From Methylicorpusculum sp. (GTDB lineage: Bacteria; Pseudomonadota; Gammaproteobacteria; Methylococcales; Methylomonadaceae), in contig NZ_JAUSBX010000036.1 of NCBI RefSeq assembly GCF_030651835.1, positions 21,171-85,170 on the forward strand: DNA of 64,000 bases, in the 5' to 3' direction. The notes beneath the pieces were generated by a model. That model saw nothing but the letters and a program-made list of their open reading frames with translations. It did not search any database and was not told the DNA's origin. This document shows positions 53,215-62,700 of the stretch, piece after piece. Positions within the stretch are counted from its first letter, which is position 1, and the number at the start of each line of letters is the position of its first letter. The position numbers and the translations under genes are program-made.

Positions 53215-55239
53215 TCAAATTGGAATAAAAACGAATGCAATCACATCATTATGGTAGTTGTCTTTAGTCTTGTATTCCCTATAACCCTTACTAGCGGCAA
53301 TACCTAACACATAATTTTCTCCCGAGTGCTTGATTAGCATCGAACGGGTTTCGCCATTTTTCAATTTGAAATAGGCATCATCTATTGGCAAATTCTCTCC
53401 CACGCAATAGTGAAGATGATTAGCAACGCTCAAAATTATCCCTTTGCGATCAGTAAATACCGCAAAACTATTCGTCATAGGTGAACCGTCGGGCTTTTTT
53501 GGCAGGATGTCGCGCAGCATCGCAGCAAATTGTGGCTCACTGTCAAAAACAAGGCCGATTCCACCTAACACTTTATCGGTGTCTATCAAATCAGTAATGG
53601 CAGCGTTGTAGATATAGGTATGGCGGTCGTTATAAAGAATCGTGGGCGAAAAGCTTGATACGCTGTAGGACTGGCTGTTGGCATGATCCATGTCGATCCT
53701 AAAGCCTGACGATTTATTGACCTTCACGCCTACCAAACTTAACTGCTGTGGGTTTGAAACGGCAACAATTATGCCTTGCGTATTGTAGACGTATAGATTG
53801 GTGTACACCGTATAGAGGGCGTTGATATAAGAAAGAATTTCACTGATCTCGCGCGTATCGACATCAGACATTTCTGACTTTGCCAGGTTGCGGCGAAACA
53901 ACGAGGTCAGAGCCCACCATCGGCAATCGTTGGCTCTCTCATAAAGATTACGATCCATGATATCGACCGCCAACGATGCCAGGAAGCCGGCATTATTCAG
54001 ATGCGAGGACATCACGGTTACTTCCTGTAAGCTATTGACAGAGGCTGTAAACAAAGAGGAAATGTCAGTACCAATCTGTTTAATAGCCTCCAGCACCGGC
54101 ATAAATTCCGCAGCGTTTCTTCGAGCCGAAGCAATTTGCCCGTTCAACACCAGTAAACTAAGATCTGCATTGATGTCCGAGGAGGCTTTACGAATTACTT
54201 TTAGATCTTGTGGAAAACTGTCAGATTGATCAATGATCTCTTTATACTCCTGGCCTTCTTTAACAGACAGGTCTCGCTTAAAAGCCCAATCTAATTGGGT
54301 TAACATCTGCCCGCGCCAACCCAGACCATAAAAGCCCTGATAGCCCGTGGTCCTTCTCGTATTAACGATGTAATCAATCCGTTGAAAACGAGCCAATGAA
54401 CTCGTCTCATAGCAATCAGAATAGGTCTTTAGTGGCATAATCTGTTCGTTACTGCTAGCGATAACTCGTCCTTCTGAGTTCAAAATACTGATAACTTCGT
54501 TGTTGCATTCACTGACTAAATTGGCAAATATACCCTGCATTTCATCGTCAAATCGGAAACACAAACAGAGTACGCCAAGAATTCGCGAGTTTTTTTGATC
54601 AGTTTCAGTAATCTTGCAGGAATAAATTAACGAATGGCGTCGGTTTGCTTGCAGTTCACTGTAGCGAAAGGTTTCCACATAGGCCTGTTGTGAAGCTAAG
54701 GTTTCCTGTATTAGAGGATCGGTTGACGCAGTAATTTGATTGCCAGGGTCTAGATGCGCTCGGATTTTGCCCTGAGTGTCTAATATGATGATTTCATCAT
54801 AAACACTGTATTTTTTGACATATTCACCTAGGCGATTTTCAATGAACTCAATCTGGCCTTGATCAGATTGAGCCTGGTTAAGAAAAACCCGAATATCATT
54901 GTCTGTTGCCAGAAAGCCAACATCGGCCGTGCGTTCAAAAAGATTACGAATCAGTAAGTCAATGGCAACTTGTGCTCTGGAAGCGTTATCCAAAATTAGC
55001 TTTTGTAAGTTTTCTCGTAACAAGCTGTCGGTCAGATTTTGCTGCAGTACCCCAAATTTATTTTGAGTACGATTCATGTCATCCAAAATCGTCGACGCAA
55101 CATTGTGACTGTTAATCTTGCCGATGAGAGTTATTTTGCCCCACAATTTGTTTAACTCTGCTAATTGGGTTTCTAAACTTTTGACCTCAGGCATAGCGGC
55201 TAACAGTTTGGTAGAGTGGGTATTGAATAAGGTATCCAT
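53215..55239 (-). CDS. Soluble Cache/PAS-like sensor protein with internal duplication
   Basis: A 674-residue protein without any membrane segment or signal peptide. Two modules repeat: a helical RNLFERTADV motif at about 98-107 followed by a Cache/PAS-like region, and again RNLYERANDC at about 429-438 with a second region (YTVYTNLYVYNTQGIIVAV). Between them a segment (NADLSLLVLNGQIASARRNA) resembles the signalling tip of a chemoreceptor. No kinase, GGDEF or methyl-accepting domain is attached. It lies divergent from the GGDEF-EAL gene. I know no functional role; a sensory one is inferred. Confidence 0.7.
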   Translation of the reverse strand: MDTLFNTHSTKLLAAMPEVKSLETQLAELNKLWGKITLIGKINSHNVASTILDDMNRTQNKFGVLQQNLTDSLLRENLQKLILDNASRAQVAIDLLIRNLFERTADVGFLATDNDIRVFLNQAQSDQGQIEFIENRLGEYVKKYSVYDEIIILDTQGKIRAHLDPGNQITASTDPLIQETLASQQAYVETFRYSELQANRRHSLIYSCKITETDQKNSRILGVLCLCFRFDDEMQGIFANLVSECNNEVISILNSEGRVIASSNEQIMPLKTYSDCYETSSLARFQRIDYIVNTRRTTGYQGFYGLGWRGQMLTQLDWAFKRDLSVKEGQEYKEIIDQSDSFPQDLKVIRKASSDINADLSLLVLNGQIASARRNAAEFMPVLEAIKQIGTDISSLFTASVNSLQEVTVMSSHLNNAGFLASLAVDIMDRNLYERANDCRWWALTSLFRRNLAKSEMSDVDTREISEILSYINALYTVYTNLYVYNTQGIIVAVSNPQQLSLVGVKVNKSSGFRIDMDHANSQSYSVSSFSPTILYNDRHTYIYNAAITDLIDTDKVLGGIGLVFDSEPQFAAMLRDILPKKPDGSPMTNSFAVFTDRKGIILSVANHLHYCVGENLPIDDAYFKLKNGETRSMLIKHSGENYVLGIAASKGYREYKTKDNYHNDVIAFVFIPI

Positions 55240-55536
55240 GCTTCTCCAAACAGTGGGTTGAAACGATCAATTAAGGGAAATTTCCATTTTTGATTGAATG
55301 TTAATCGCTTACAGATTCAAGCAAAAATTACACCATAACCTACCCTTGTTGATTATTCCTAAAATAAATGTCGATTGATAATACACGACGCACTAAAACA
55401 GTGCGCCATGCACATTTTTAAGCACTGGGACCTTTCCGAGCGACGTACCATAGGCTCAATGTAATCTTCTATCTAGCCTTAAATAACGGCACAAATCCTG
55501 CTGTCTGTTATCCCAAACGCTTCTTATCTAAATATC
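55240..55536. other. Divergent intergenic region between the Cache protein and the GGDEF-EAL gene
   Basis: 297 bases containing both promoters by necessity. No palindrome or clear box pair stands out to me. Confidence 0.4.
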
Positions 55537-57675
55537 ATGTCAAATAGTACGAGACGAATTACAACAAATCAGTTATCCAAAACTATTTCCCCCAGCCTAA
55601 GACGCTTGCTGCTAGACAGAGAACGAATGCTCAGTACTTTGATGAGTAATCTGCAAGGTATGGTTTATTGCTGTCTCTTAGATGCTGAATGGACGATGGT
55701 TTTTGTAAGTGACGGTTGTTCAGCATTGACCGGTTTTAGCCCTGAAGATCTGTTATTTAACCAAATCGTATCCTACGAAAAACTGACATTCGCTGATGAC
55801 CGCCTGTGGGTTCGAGAAATCATCGAGAATGCGGCAAAATCGAGTCAGCACTTTGAACTTGAATACCGCATTACCCATGCTAACGGCGAAATCCGTTGGG
55901 TACATGAAAGCGGCCTACCTTTATATAACGAAAATCATGAATTGGTGGCGCTGGAGGGCTTCATTCAGGATATAACCGCGCGTAAAAATAGCGAACAACT
56001 AGCGCGCGACGCCGAACTACGCTATCGCTCCATCTTCGAAAACGCCATTGAAGGCATTTATCAAACCACACCCTGCGGCCAGTACTTGGACTTTAATCCA
56101 GCCTTAGCACGAATATACGGTTACGAATCAATCCAAGATCTGAAAAACAGCATTTCCGATATTCAGCACCAACTGTATGTAGATCCAAACAAGCGTGCAG
56201 AATACGTCGTGCTTATGAACGCGCAAGGCAGGGTACTAAATTTTGAGTCGCAGGTTTATCGAAAGAACGGCGATATCATTTGGATTACTGAAAATGCCCG
56301 AGAGGTAAGGAACCAAAACGGTCAATTATTGTTTTACGAGGGTACTGTTGAAGATATTTCTGATCGCAAGAATTACGAACAACAAATCGAATACCAAGCC
56401 ACACATGACAGTTTAACGGGCTTACCTAACCGCACCATGCTGGCCGATCGTTTACAGCAATGCATGAATATTGCCGATCGCCTTGATCATACAGTGGCCA
56501 TTGCATTTCTTGATCTCGACCACTTTAAACTGATCAACGACAGCATGGGGCACCATATTGGTGATAGCTTATTAATGATAATGGCTGAGCGACTGACAAA
56601 GTGTGTTCGAGATTCCGACAGCGTGGTTCGGCTGGGCGGGGACGAATTTGTCTTACTGCTCACGTGTTTACAAAAAGCCGAAGATATGACTCAGAGCATT
56701 CAGCGAATACTCGGCGCCATAGCAGAGCCCTGCAGTGTGAATGAACTCGAGTTTGTCGTGTCTTGTAGTATTGGAATTAGTGTATATCCGGGCGATGGGA
56801 GCGATGCGAACACCCTGCTAAAATATGCAGACTCAGCCATGTATAAGGCAAAACAGTCCGGCCGAAATACTTTTCAGCTATACACCCGAGAGCTGAACCA
56901 AGCATTGACAGAGCGAATGGAAATTGAATATGGCCTTCGCAACGCTATCGAAAATGAAGAATTCATATTGCACTTTCAGCCCAAGATTGAACTGGCAACC
57001 GGCAAACTATGCGGTGCTGAGGCTTTGATTCGTTGGCAACCAAAAGAAGGTCCGTTAATTTCTCCCCTGAGTTTTATTCCCGTCGCCGAAGAAACCGGAC
57101 AAATAGAAGCCATTGGTCGATGGGTATTAAGCAATGCCTGCATTGCTGCCAGTCAATTTAGCGCCTTACTGGGCAAACCCTTCTCGGTGGCTGTCAATGT
57201 CTCGCCACGTCAGTTTCGTCATTGCGATCTCGTCAGTACCGTTAAGCAGATCATTAAGCATATGAAGGTTGATCCAAGTTGTTTGGAACTGGAAATCACC
57301 GAATCATGCCTCGCACATGATCCGCCTGCATTTATCAAAACGCTTCATGATCTCAAAGCATTTGGGCTAACTTTGGCGATTGATGATTTCGGGACCGGTT
57401 ATTCGAGTATGGCCTATTTAAAAGACTTTCCGGTTGACCGATTAAAAATAGATAAGGCTTTTATTGGCAATCTGGAAGACGAACCCGCCAATATTGCTAT
57501 TCTTAAAGCTATCATAGCCTTGGGGCATAGCCTTGGTTTAAAGGTAGTAGCAGAAGGCGTCGAAACAGCCTACCAACAAGCTTTTTTACATGGAATAGGC
57601 TGTGACGAGTTGCAAGGGTATTATTTCAGCAAACCGTTACCGTTAGCCGACTTCTTACTACTTTTAAAAAAGTAG
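55537..57675 (+). CDS. PAS-PAS-GGDEF-EAL cyclic-di-GMP enzyme
   Basis: A 712-residue cytosolic protein. Two PAS domains (about 35-150 and 160-280) precede a GGDEF domain with intact GGDEF (367-371) and the RDSD inhibition site (358-361), and an EAL domain (EAL at 495-497, with ELEITES, DDFGTGYSS and VAEGVET). Both synthesis and breakdown of c-di-GMP are therefore possible. The upstream Cache protein gene is divergent. Its 3' end overlaps the convergent toxin gene by 55 bases. Confidence 0.93.
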   Translation: MSNSTRRITTNQLSKTISPSLRRLLLDRERMLSTLMSNLQGMVYCCLLDAEWTMVFVSDGCSALTGFSPEDLLFNQIVSYEKLTFADDRLWVREIIENAAKSSQHFELEYRITHANGEIRWVHESGLPLYNENHELVALEGFIQDITARKNSEQLARDAELRYRSIFENAIEGIYQTTPCGQYLDFNPALARIYGYESIQDLKNSISDIQHQLYVDPNKRAEYVVLMNAQGRVLNFESQVYRKNGDIIWITENAREVRNQNGQLLFYEGTVEDISDRKNYEQQIEYQATHDSLTGLPNRTMLADRLQQCMNIADRLDHTVAIAFLDLDHFKLINDSMGHHIGDSLLMIMAERLTKCVRDSDSVVRLGGDEFVLLLTCLQKAEDMTQSIQRILGAIAEPCSVNELEFVVSCSIGISVYPGDGSDANTLLKYADSAMYKAKQSGRNTFQLYTRELNQALTERMEIEYGLRNAIENEEFILHFQPKIELATGKLCGAEALIRWQPKEGPLISPLSFIPVAEETGQIEAIGRWVLSNACIAASQFSALLGKPFSVAVNVSPRQFRHCDLVSTVKQIIKHMKVDPSCLELEITESCLAHDPPAFIKTLHDLKAFGLTLAIDDFGTGYSSMAYLKDFPVDRLKIDKAFIGNLEDEPANIAILKAIIALGHSLGLKVVAEGVETAYQQAFLHGIGCDELQGYYFSKPLPLADFLLLLKK

Positions 57676-57947
57676 AGGGCTGTGTTGGCGCCAACAAGAA
57701 TATAAATATTTTCGTTTTGATCCAGCCGGTAAAAAATTCGACAAGAGTTAAGGATGATCTCCCGATAGGTCGAATTTTCAAGTTCCGGAGGTTTGCGGCC
57801 TAATTCTGGAAAATGTTCAAGCTCACCCACATTTTTATATACGTGTTTGACCAAGCGACAAGCGGCTTCGACTTTATCAAGTGCTATGTATTCTGCAATA
57901 TCATCAAAGTCAGAGAGGGTGGATTCGGTCCATATTATTCGAGCCAT
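57621..57947 (-). CDS. parE: RelE/ParE-family toxin
   Basis: A 108-residue protein with the ParE/RelE pattern: IIWTESTLSDFDDIAEYIAL at the N-terminus, LEHFPELGRKPPEL in the middle and YREIILNSCRIFYRLD, then NENIYILVGAN, near the end. The start overlaps the antitoxin by 13 bases. The last 20 or so residues run past the usual end of the family and overlap the convergent GGDEF-EAL gene. Such toxins poison gyrase (ParE) or cleave mRNA (RelE); the sequence does not decide which. Confidence 0.85.
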   Translation of the reverse strand: MARIIWTESTLSDFDDIAEYIALDKVEAACRLVKHVYKNVGELEHFPELGRKPPELENSTYREIILNSCRIFYRLDQNENIYILVGANTALYFFKSSKKSANGNGLLK

Positions 57948-58192
57948 TTGCTCATTTTATCGATGGCTTCCGCTTGGCTAAAGGTTCGATTTTCAAAAAT
58001 CGTTTTCTCACCTCGAGCTATACCTTCAAGAATGCTCGTCCTTGATTGCATAAGTGCGTAGTCTTTGACATCAATAAAGCAAGCGGATGGCGGGCCGTGT
58101 TCAGTGATTAACACGGGCTCCTTAGATTCATGCAGTTCAGCAAGAATTTTGGTGGCCTGACGTTTAAGGGTGGTGACAAGTTCTGTTTTCAT
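57935..58192 (-). CDS. Phd/YefM-family antitoxin
   Basis: An 85-residue antitoxin beginning MKTELVTTLKRQATKILAEL and containing EPVLITEHGPPSACFIDVKD, the Phd-type fold, with a C-terminal toxin-binding tail. It pairs with the overlapping ParE-like toxin. A palindrome stands just before its start, as expected for autorepression. Confidence 0.88.
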   Translation of the reverse strand: MKTELVTTLKRQATKILAELHESKEPVLITEHGPPSACFIDVKDYALMQSRTSILEGIARGEKTIFENRTFSQAEAIDKMSKWLE

Positions 58193-58507
58193 AGGAGTGA
58201 TACTAAACTATCACTCACATTTGTACAAAAATTGCCATTGGATTCATTGCTTGTTCTTGTCAGTTTTTTTCTATGTTTATTTTTTTCCACTTTAAACAAC
58301 TTGAAATCTGAGTCGACCGCATTTTGGATGCGCCGACGCTTTCAGCTGTCTTTGATGATCACTGAGTATTTGCGGCTGACCATAGCTACCGCCACGATGA
58401 TTGTCTCCGGCAACAGCGGTTAAAAGACATGTGGGATTTGGCGCTAAATAACGTCTCGATTTACCGCCAAGACCTCTGAATTCAGCCGCTCCGCTCACAG
58501 AAGATCA
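58193..58507. other. 315-base gap upstream of the antitoxin gene
   Basis: This contains the antitoxin operator described separately. The rest has no supportable gene. The DUF1501 gene ends here on the minus strand, with no clear terminator. Confidence 0.45.
58195..58216. promoter_or_regulatory. Operator palindrome of the Phd-ParE pair
   Basis: Perfect 8-base arms GAGTGATA and TATCACTC, separated by six bases, stand three bases before the antitoxin start codon. Phd/YefM antitoxins bind such palindromes to repress their own operon. Confidence 0.7.
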
Positions 58508-59746
58508 TCAAGCTAAAAAACCAACCGGTTGATAATGGCTTCCAGGCAACACAGCTGCCAAACCGGACGCATTATTTAAGTGCCTGGCTAAAAGTTCACC
58601 AAAAATATCAGTGAAATTGATTGAATGAGCAAGGTAACGTCCTAAGTACAATTGCTCCGGCAACAACCCGGGCCATTCGCCATAGATTCCACCGTTAACC
58701 TGATTGCCTATAACAAACCAGCTTGACGCGTTGCCGTGATCGGTGCCTTTACTGGCATTCTGCTGAGCCGTTCTGCCGAATTCAGTCATTGTTAAAATCA
58801 CGACATCATTCATGTAAACCGTACCCAAATCCCGGTATAGCGCCGCAATGCCACCGGAAAACTCGCTTAATCGACTGGCTTGCGTTCCTTGCGCCCCCCC
58901 TTGACCTGCATGATTATCCCAACCGCCTATATTGACTGCCGCAACCTCAAGCCCTGCTCCGGCTTTTACTAATCGGGCAATATCTCTTAACTGTCTTCCA
59001 TAATTTGTATCAGGATAAACCGCCCCATTGTCAGGTGAATAGGCTTGCTTGCTGAACGGTTCTAATGTGCTTAGATTATCAATGGCCAACTCGCCGTGCT
59101 GCTTTAACAATAATCGTTGTTTTAATAATGAGCTGACCGGCTGCTGATAAATGGCGGTTAGCCTATTCAGCGTTTCAACATCCATGCCTGCGCCTAATTT
59201 AGCCAAGGTATCAATCGTTGTAACCGGTGTATTTCCTTTTAAAGCATGCGCCAGCGTTCCAAAACTAACCGCACGGACCTCGGCATCCTGGCTTTTACTC
59301 GATAAGTGCCGGTTTAACCAGCCATCTGCAGTTCTCATGCCCCCAATTCCGCTCTCGATAAAATCCTGACTGACAAAGTGCGAGCGGTTAGCGTTCTCGT
59401 AATGAACAGCGGGCATAACAGCCATGTGTCCTTGCTGGTAAATATCGAACAAAGGCGCCATAGCAGGATGCAAACCCATAAAGCCGTCCAAATCAAGAGC
59501 CGCCCCGACTCCCGATCCGGGCTTGGCGATGGCAATGTCAGGTCTGAGCCGGTAATACTCATCTTCACCATGCGGAACAACAACATTCAGTCCATCGCAC
59601 CCGCCGCGCTGAAAAATAACCACCAAGGTCTTGCCTGACGCCGCGTAAGCGTTTTTAAAACCGGCTAAGAGTGCACCACTGGATAACAGCCCCCGACCCA
59701 GCACCGGCATTGCCGCCAAATTACGTAAAAAGTGTCTTCTTTTCAT
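58508..59746 (-). CDS. DUF1501 protein with twin-arginine-like leader
   Basis: A 412-residue exported protein. The leader KRRHFLRNLAAMPVL is a twin-arginine signal, with an AYA cleavage region near residue 35. The body has the DUF1501 sulfatase-like pattern (VVIFQRGGCDGLNVVVP, GWDNHAGQGGAQG, TMTEFGRTAQQNASKGTDHG). Genes of this family commonly pair with DUF1800 genes, as here; the function of either is not established. It follows the DUF1800 gene by 14 bases, so the two are co-transcribed. Confidence 0.85.
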   Translation of the reverse strand: MKRRHFLRNLAAMPVLGRGLLSSGALLAGFKNAYAASGKTLVVIFQRGGCDGLNVVVPHGEDEYYRLRPDIAIAKPGSGVGAALDLDGFMGLHPAMAPLFDIYQQGHMAVMPAVHYENANRSHFVSQDFIESGIGGMRTADGWLNRHLSSKSQDAEVRAVSFGTLAHALKGNTPVTTIDTLAKLGAGMDVETLNRLTAIYQQPVSSLLKQRLLLKQHGELAIDNLSTLEPFSKQAYSPDNGAVYPDTNYGRQLRDIARLVKAGAGLEVAAVNIGGWDNHAGQGGAQGTQASRLSEFSGGIAALYRDLGTVYMNDVVILTMTEFGRTAQQNASKGTDHGNASSWFVIGNQVNGGIYGEWPGLLPEQLYLGRYLAHSINFTDIFGELLARHLNNASGLAAVLPGSHYQPVGFLA

Positions 59747-59760
59747 GATCGTATTCCTCT

Positions 59761-62700
59761 TTATTGCAATTGGTAGGCTGGGTAATTCAGCACTAAGGCT
59801 AATACTTTACGAATTTTGACATCGGCACTTGCATCACGAATATAGAACTTCTCGGTACCGTTGCCAGTCAATATCGCCATCGCGGCGTCTTTCTCTGCTT
59901 TTGAATAATCGTGACTGAGCGTCAACTCAAACAAATAGCCCAAGACCCCTTCTGCCGTTTCTATACCCTGTTCGATAAAGAACTGCGCCGGATTTTCCCA
60001 ATAGTTGCGCCAAACAGTAGGCTTGTTCATCATGGCTTGTCCGGCAAACTGCCAGCGTTGCATTAATTGCCCGGAATTCACCCAACGATCCGCTTCTTCA
60101 GCCCAACCTGTGGGTACAGGGTAATTGAACAAATCCATCCCCATTTCTCTTAACTGAACACGGGTATGTTCAAAAGCGATGGTCAATGGCAACTGCCTGA
60201 ATAAACCGGCAACGAACTCCAACGGAATTTTTACTTTGTTATGGAAATTGCCGGAATCGGAAAAGGCGGTAGACGTTAAGATACCTTCCAAGACCCGTGC
60301 AATTTGATCTTCGTCTTCTGCATAGGTAACAAAATCTGAGGAACATGACGCTATGCCGGACGCGGAAGGTTGATCGGAAACCAGTAGTTTAAGCAGTTTG
60401 CTACAAATATGCCTCGCCGTACCTGGGTGTTCTGCCAGTAAATCAAGCACCAACTCGCCGCCGGATAAGCCCGAACCGGCAGAAACAAGGCTTCCCAATA
60501 CCCACTTTGCAGCATCGTCATGACGCCATTTATCGAAGTGGAACGCACCATTAGATACTCGCCAACCGGTAAAGACGCGCGCAACTTCGGCAATATCCTT
60601 AGCGGTATACCCATTGTCGACGCCCAGAGTATGAAGCTCCAATAACTCGCGGGCATAGTTCTCATTGGGTGCGGTTTTATGGCTTTGATGATTATCCAGA
60701 TAGAGCAACATTGCTGGGCTTTTTACGCTCACTCCCAGTAAATCTCTAAACCGCCCAAACGCATGCGTTCTGAAAGCAGCATTTTCAGCCAACTCGAATC
60801 CATTACTTGTTTTGTTGCGGTCGGTATTAAAATGATTTTCCCAAAACCAGGTCATCACTTCCAATAGCTGTTTTTTACTGGAGATTGCTCGGGCTATTTG
60901 AGCAAATTGCAGCTTTTGCTCGAGATGTGGCGTCAATTCCTGTACACGCGTTAAATAAGCCTCAAATTCAGCATCATCAATTAACTCAGGATGTAATTGC
61001 TTCTGGATAAAGGCCGCAGAGCCAGAATCTCTAATCTCTTTCAACAATTCAGGGGTTGCCCCGAAGGTTATCCGGTTCAGTAATTGAGCAGCACTCACCG
61101 ATTCGGTCATCACGTTTAAGACCAGCGTTTTATGCGCTTTGTTACCTGCCCAATCCTCAGCAAGCAGTTCAACAGTAACAGTGCCATTACGCGTCAAACC
61201 TCTAACGGCAAGACCCCATCGGCCATTTTCACCTAGTTCAAGCTCTTTATTGCTTTCAATAGCCCCCTGCCCTGCATCAATCACGGTCGCTTTTAATGTT
61301 TTTACGCCGGTATTGTCGGCAACGCTTCCGAGTAAGGCCAAGCCTTGCTCATCGACTTGATCCTCATCGCTGTGCGATGTAATCATGATAGAAGGCACTT
61401 CTTTATCATCGATAATCGAGTATATTTTGGCTATTTCAGACTGATTACCCACCTTATCAAAAGCAATTGCTTTAACTGTTACAAATTGGCCAGCTGTCAA
61501 CATGGCATCATTTACGTTAAACAACCATTCACCTTTAACCAGTCCAGCCGCTCCGGAGAAAGCACCGGCAACCGGATCAGTTACCAGAATCTCAACCCTG
61601 TCGACTTCCTGATTATCAGTCACCCGCATAGCCAGCTGAAAGCCTTTATCAGATAGTTTTGCGTTTCCGGAAGGATTAAAAGCCACAAATACCGGGGGCT
61701 TATCATCCAGCTTATCCGAATCATCCTTATCAACAGCAAAGTCTACCCAGCCTTTTTGGGCAATCCACCGGCTATAGTGATGTTTAGCATTACCGAATAA
61801 ATTGGTCGCCCTGACCACAAACAAGCGACCATCACCCAAACCGGCAGGATCAAAACGCACGACACCCGCACTATCAGTGATTAAAGACGAACGCCAAATT
61901 AATCGGCCATCAGACCCTTTTTCAAACAACGTTAGATTTTGCCCTGACATCACCTCTCCGGTTTCAGCTTTATGCAACTTAACCGCGACAGGACCGGCCA
62001 ATAATTGGAAGGGGCCGGTTTTATCGAGGTCTTTGCTTTCGATCCAGTTGCCGTATGGATTGGCTCTCAGCACATAGCTGGACCCCTGCCCCAAGCCTGT
62101 CAAGTCGAAATCAATCTTGCCCTGGGCATCCGTATTTTTTCGTTGAAACCAGCGTAATGACTGATCCGGCATCCGCTCAAAAGCAGTCACTTCTTTATTA
62201 GCTAAAGGCTTACCGTCCAGAGCATTCAGCATAGTCACATTTAACAACTGATTACCCACGGTAAAATCAAATTTACCGGTGTTAACGATTAAATTACTGC
62301 TTATTGAACGCTGATCAAGTGGCGTCTGAGCCCTCAGAATATATTTACGGCCTTGCCCCAAGCCCGGCAAATGAAACGGAATCCCGCCATTTTGATCCGA
62401 GGGGACGCGGGTAAACCAAGATAAACTACCGTCAACCAACTCTTCCATAACGGTAACATCCTGACCGACTAAAGGTTGATTAGTAGCACCGTTAATCACC
62501 TTAACCAGCAAATTACCAACTCTGAATTCCATATTGCCAGTCTTGGTTATTTCACCGGAATCCACGGAACCAGAACCAAACAGTTGTTGCGTCCTCAGCA
62601 CATAAACGCTATCGGTGCCCAAGCCTGGCAAATCCAGCGTTAAATTACCGTTAGCATCGGTTGCCTGGCGACGGAACCATTTCAGACTATTGTCAGCGTC

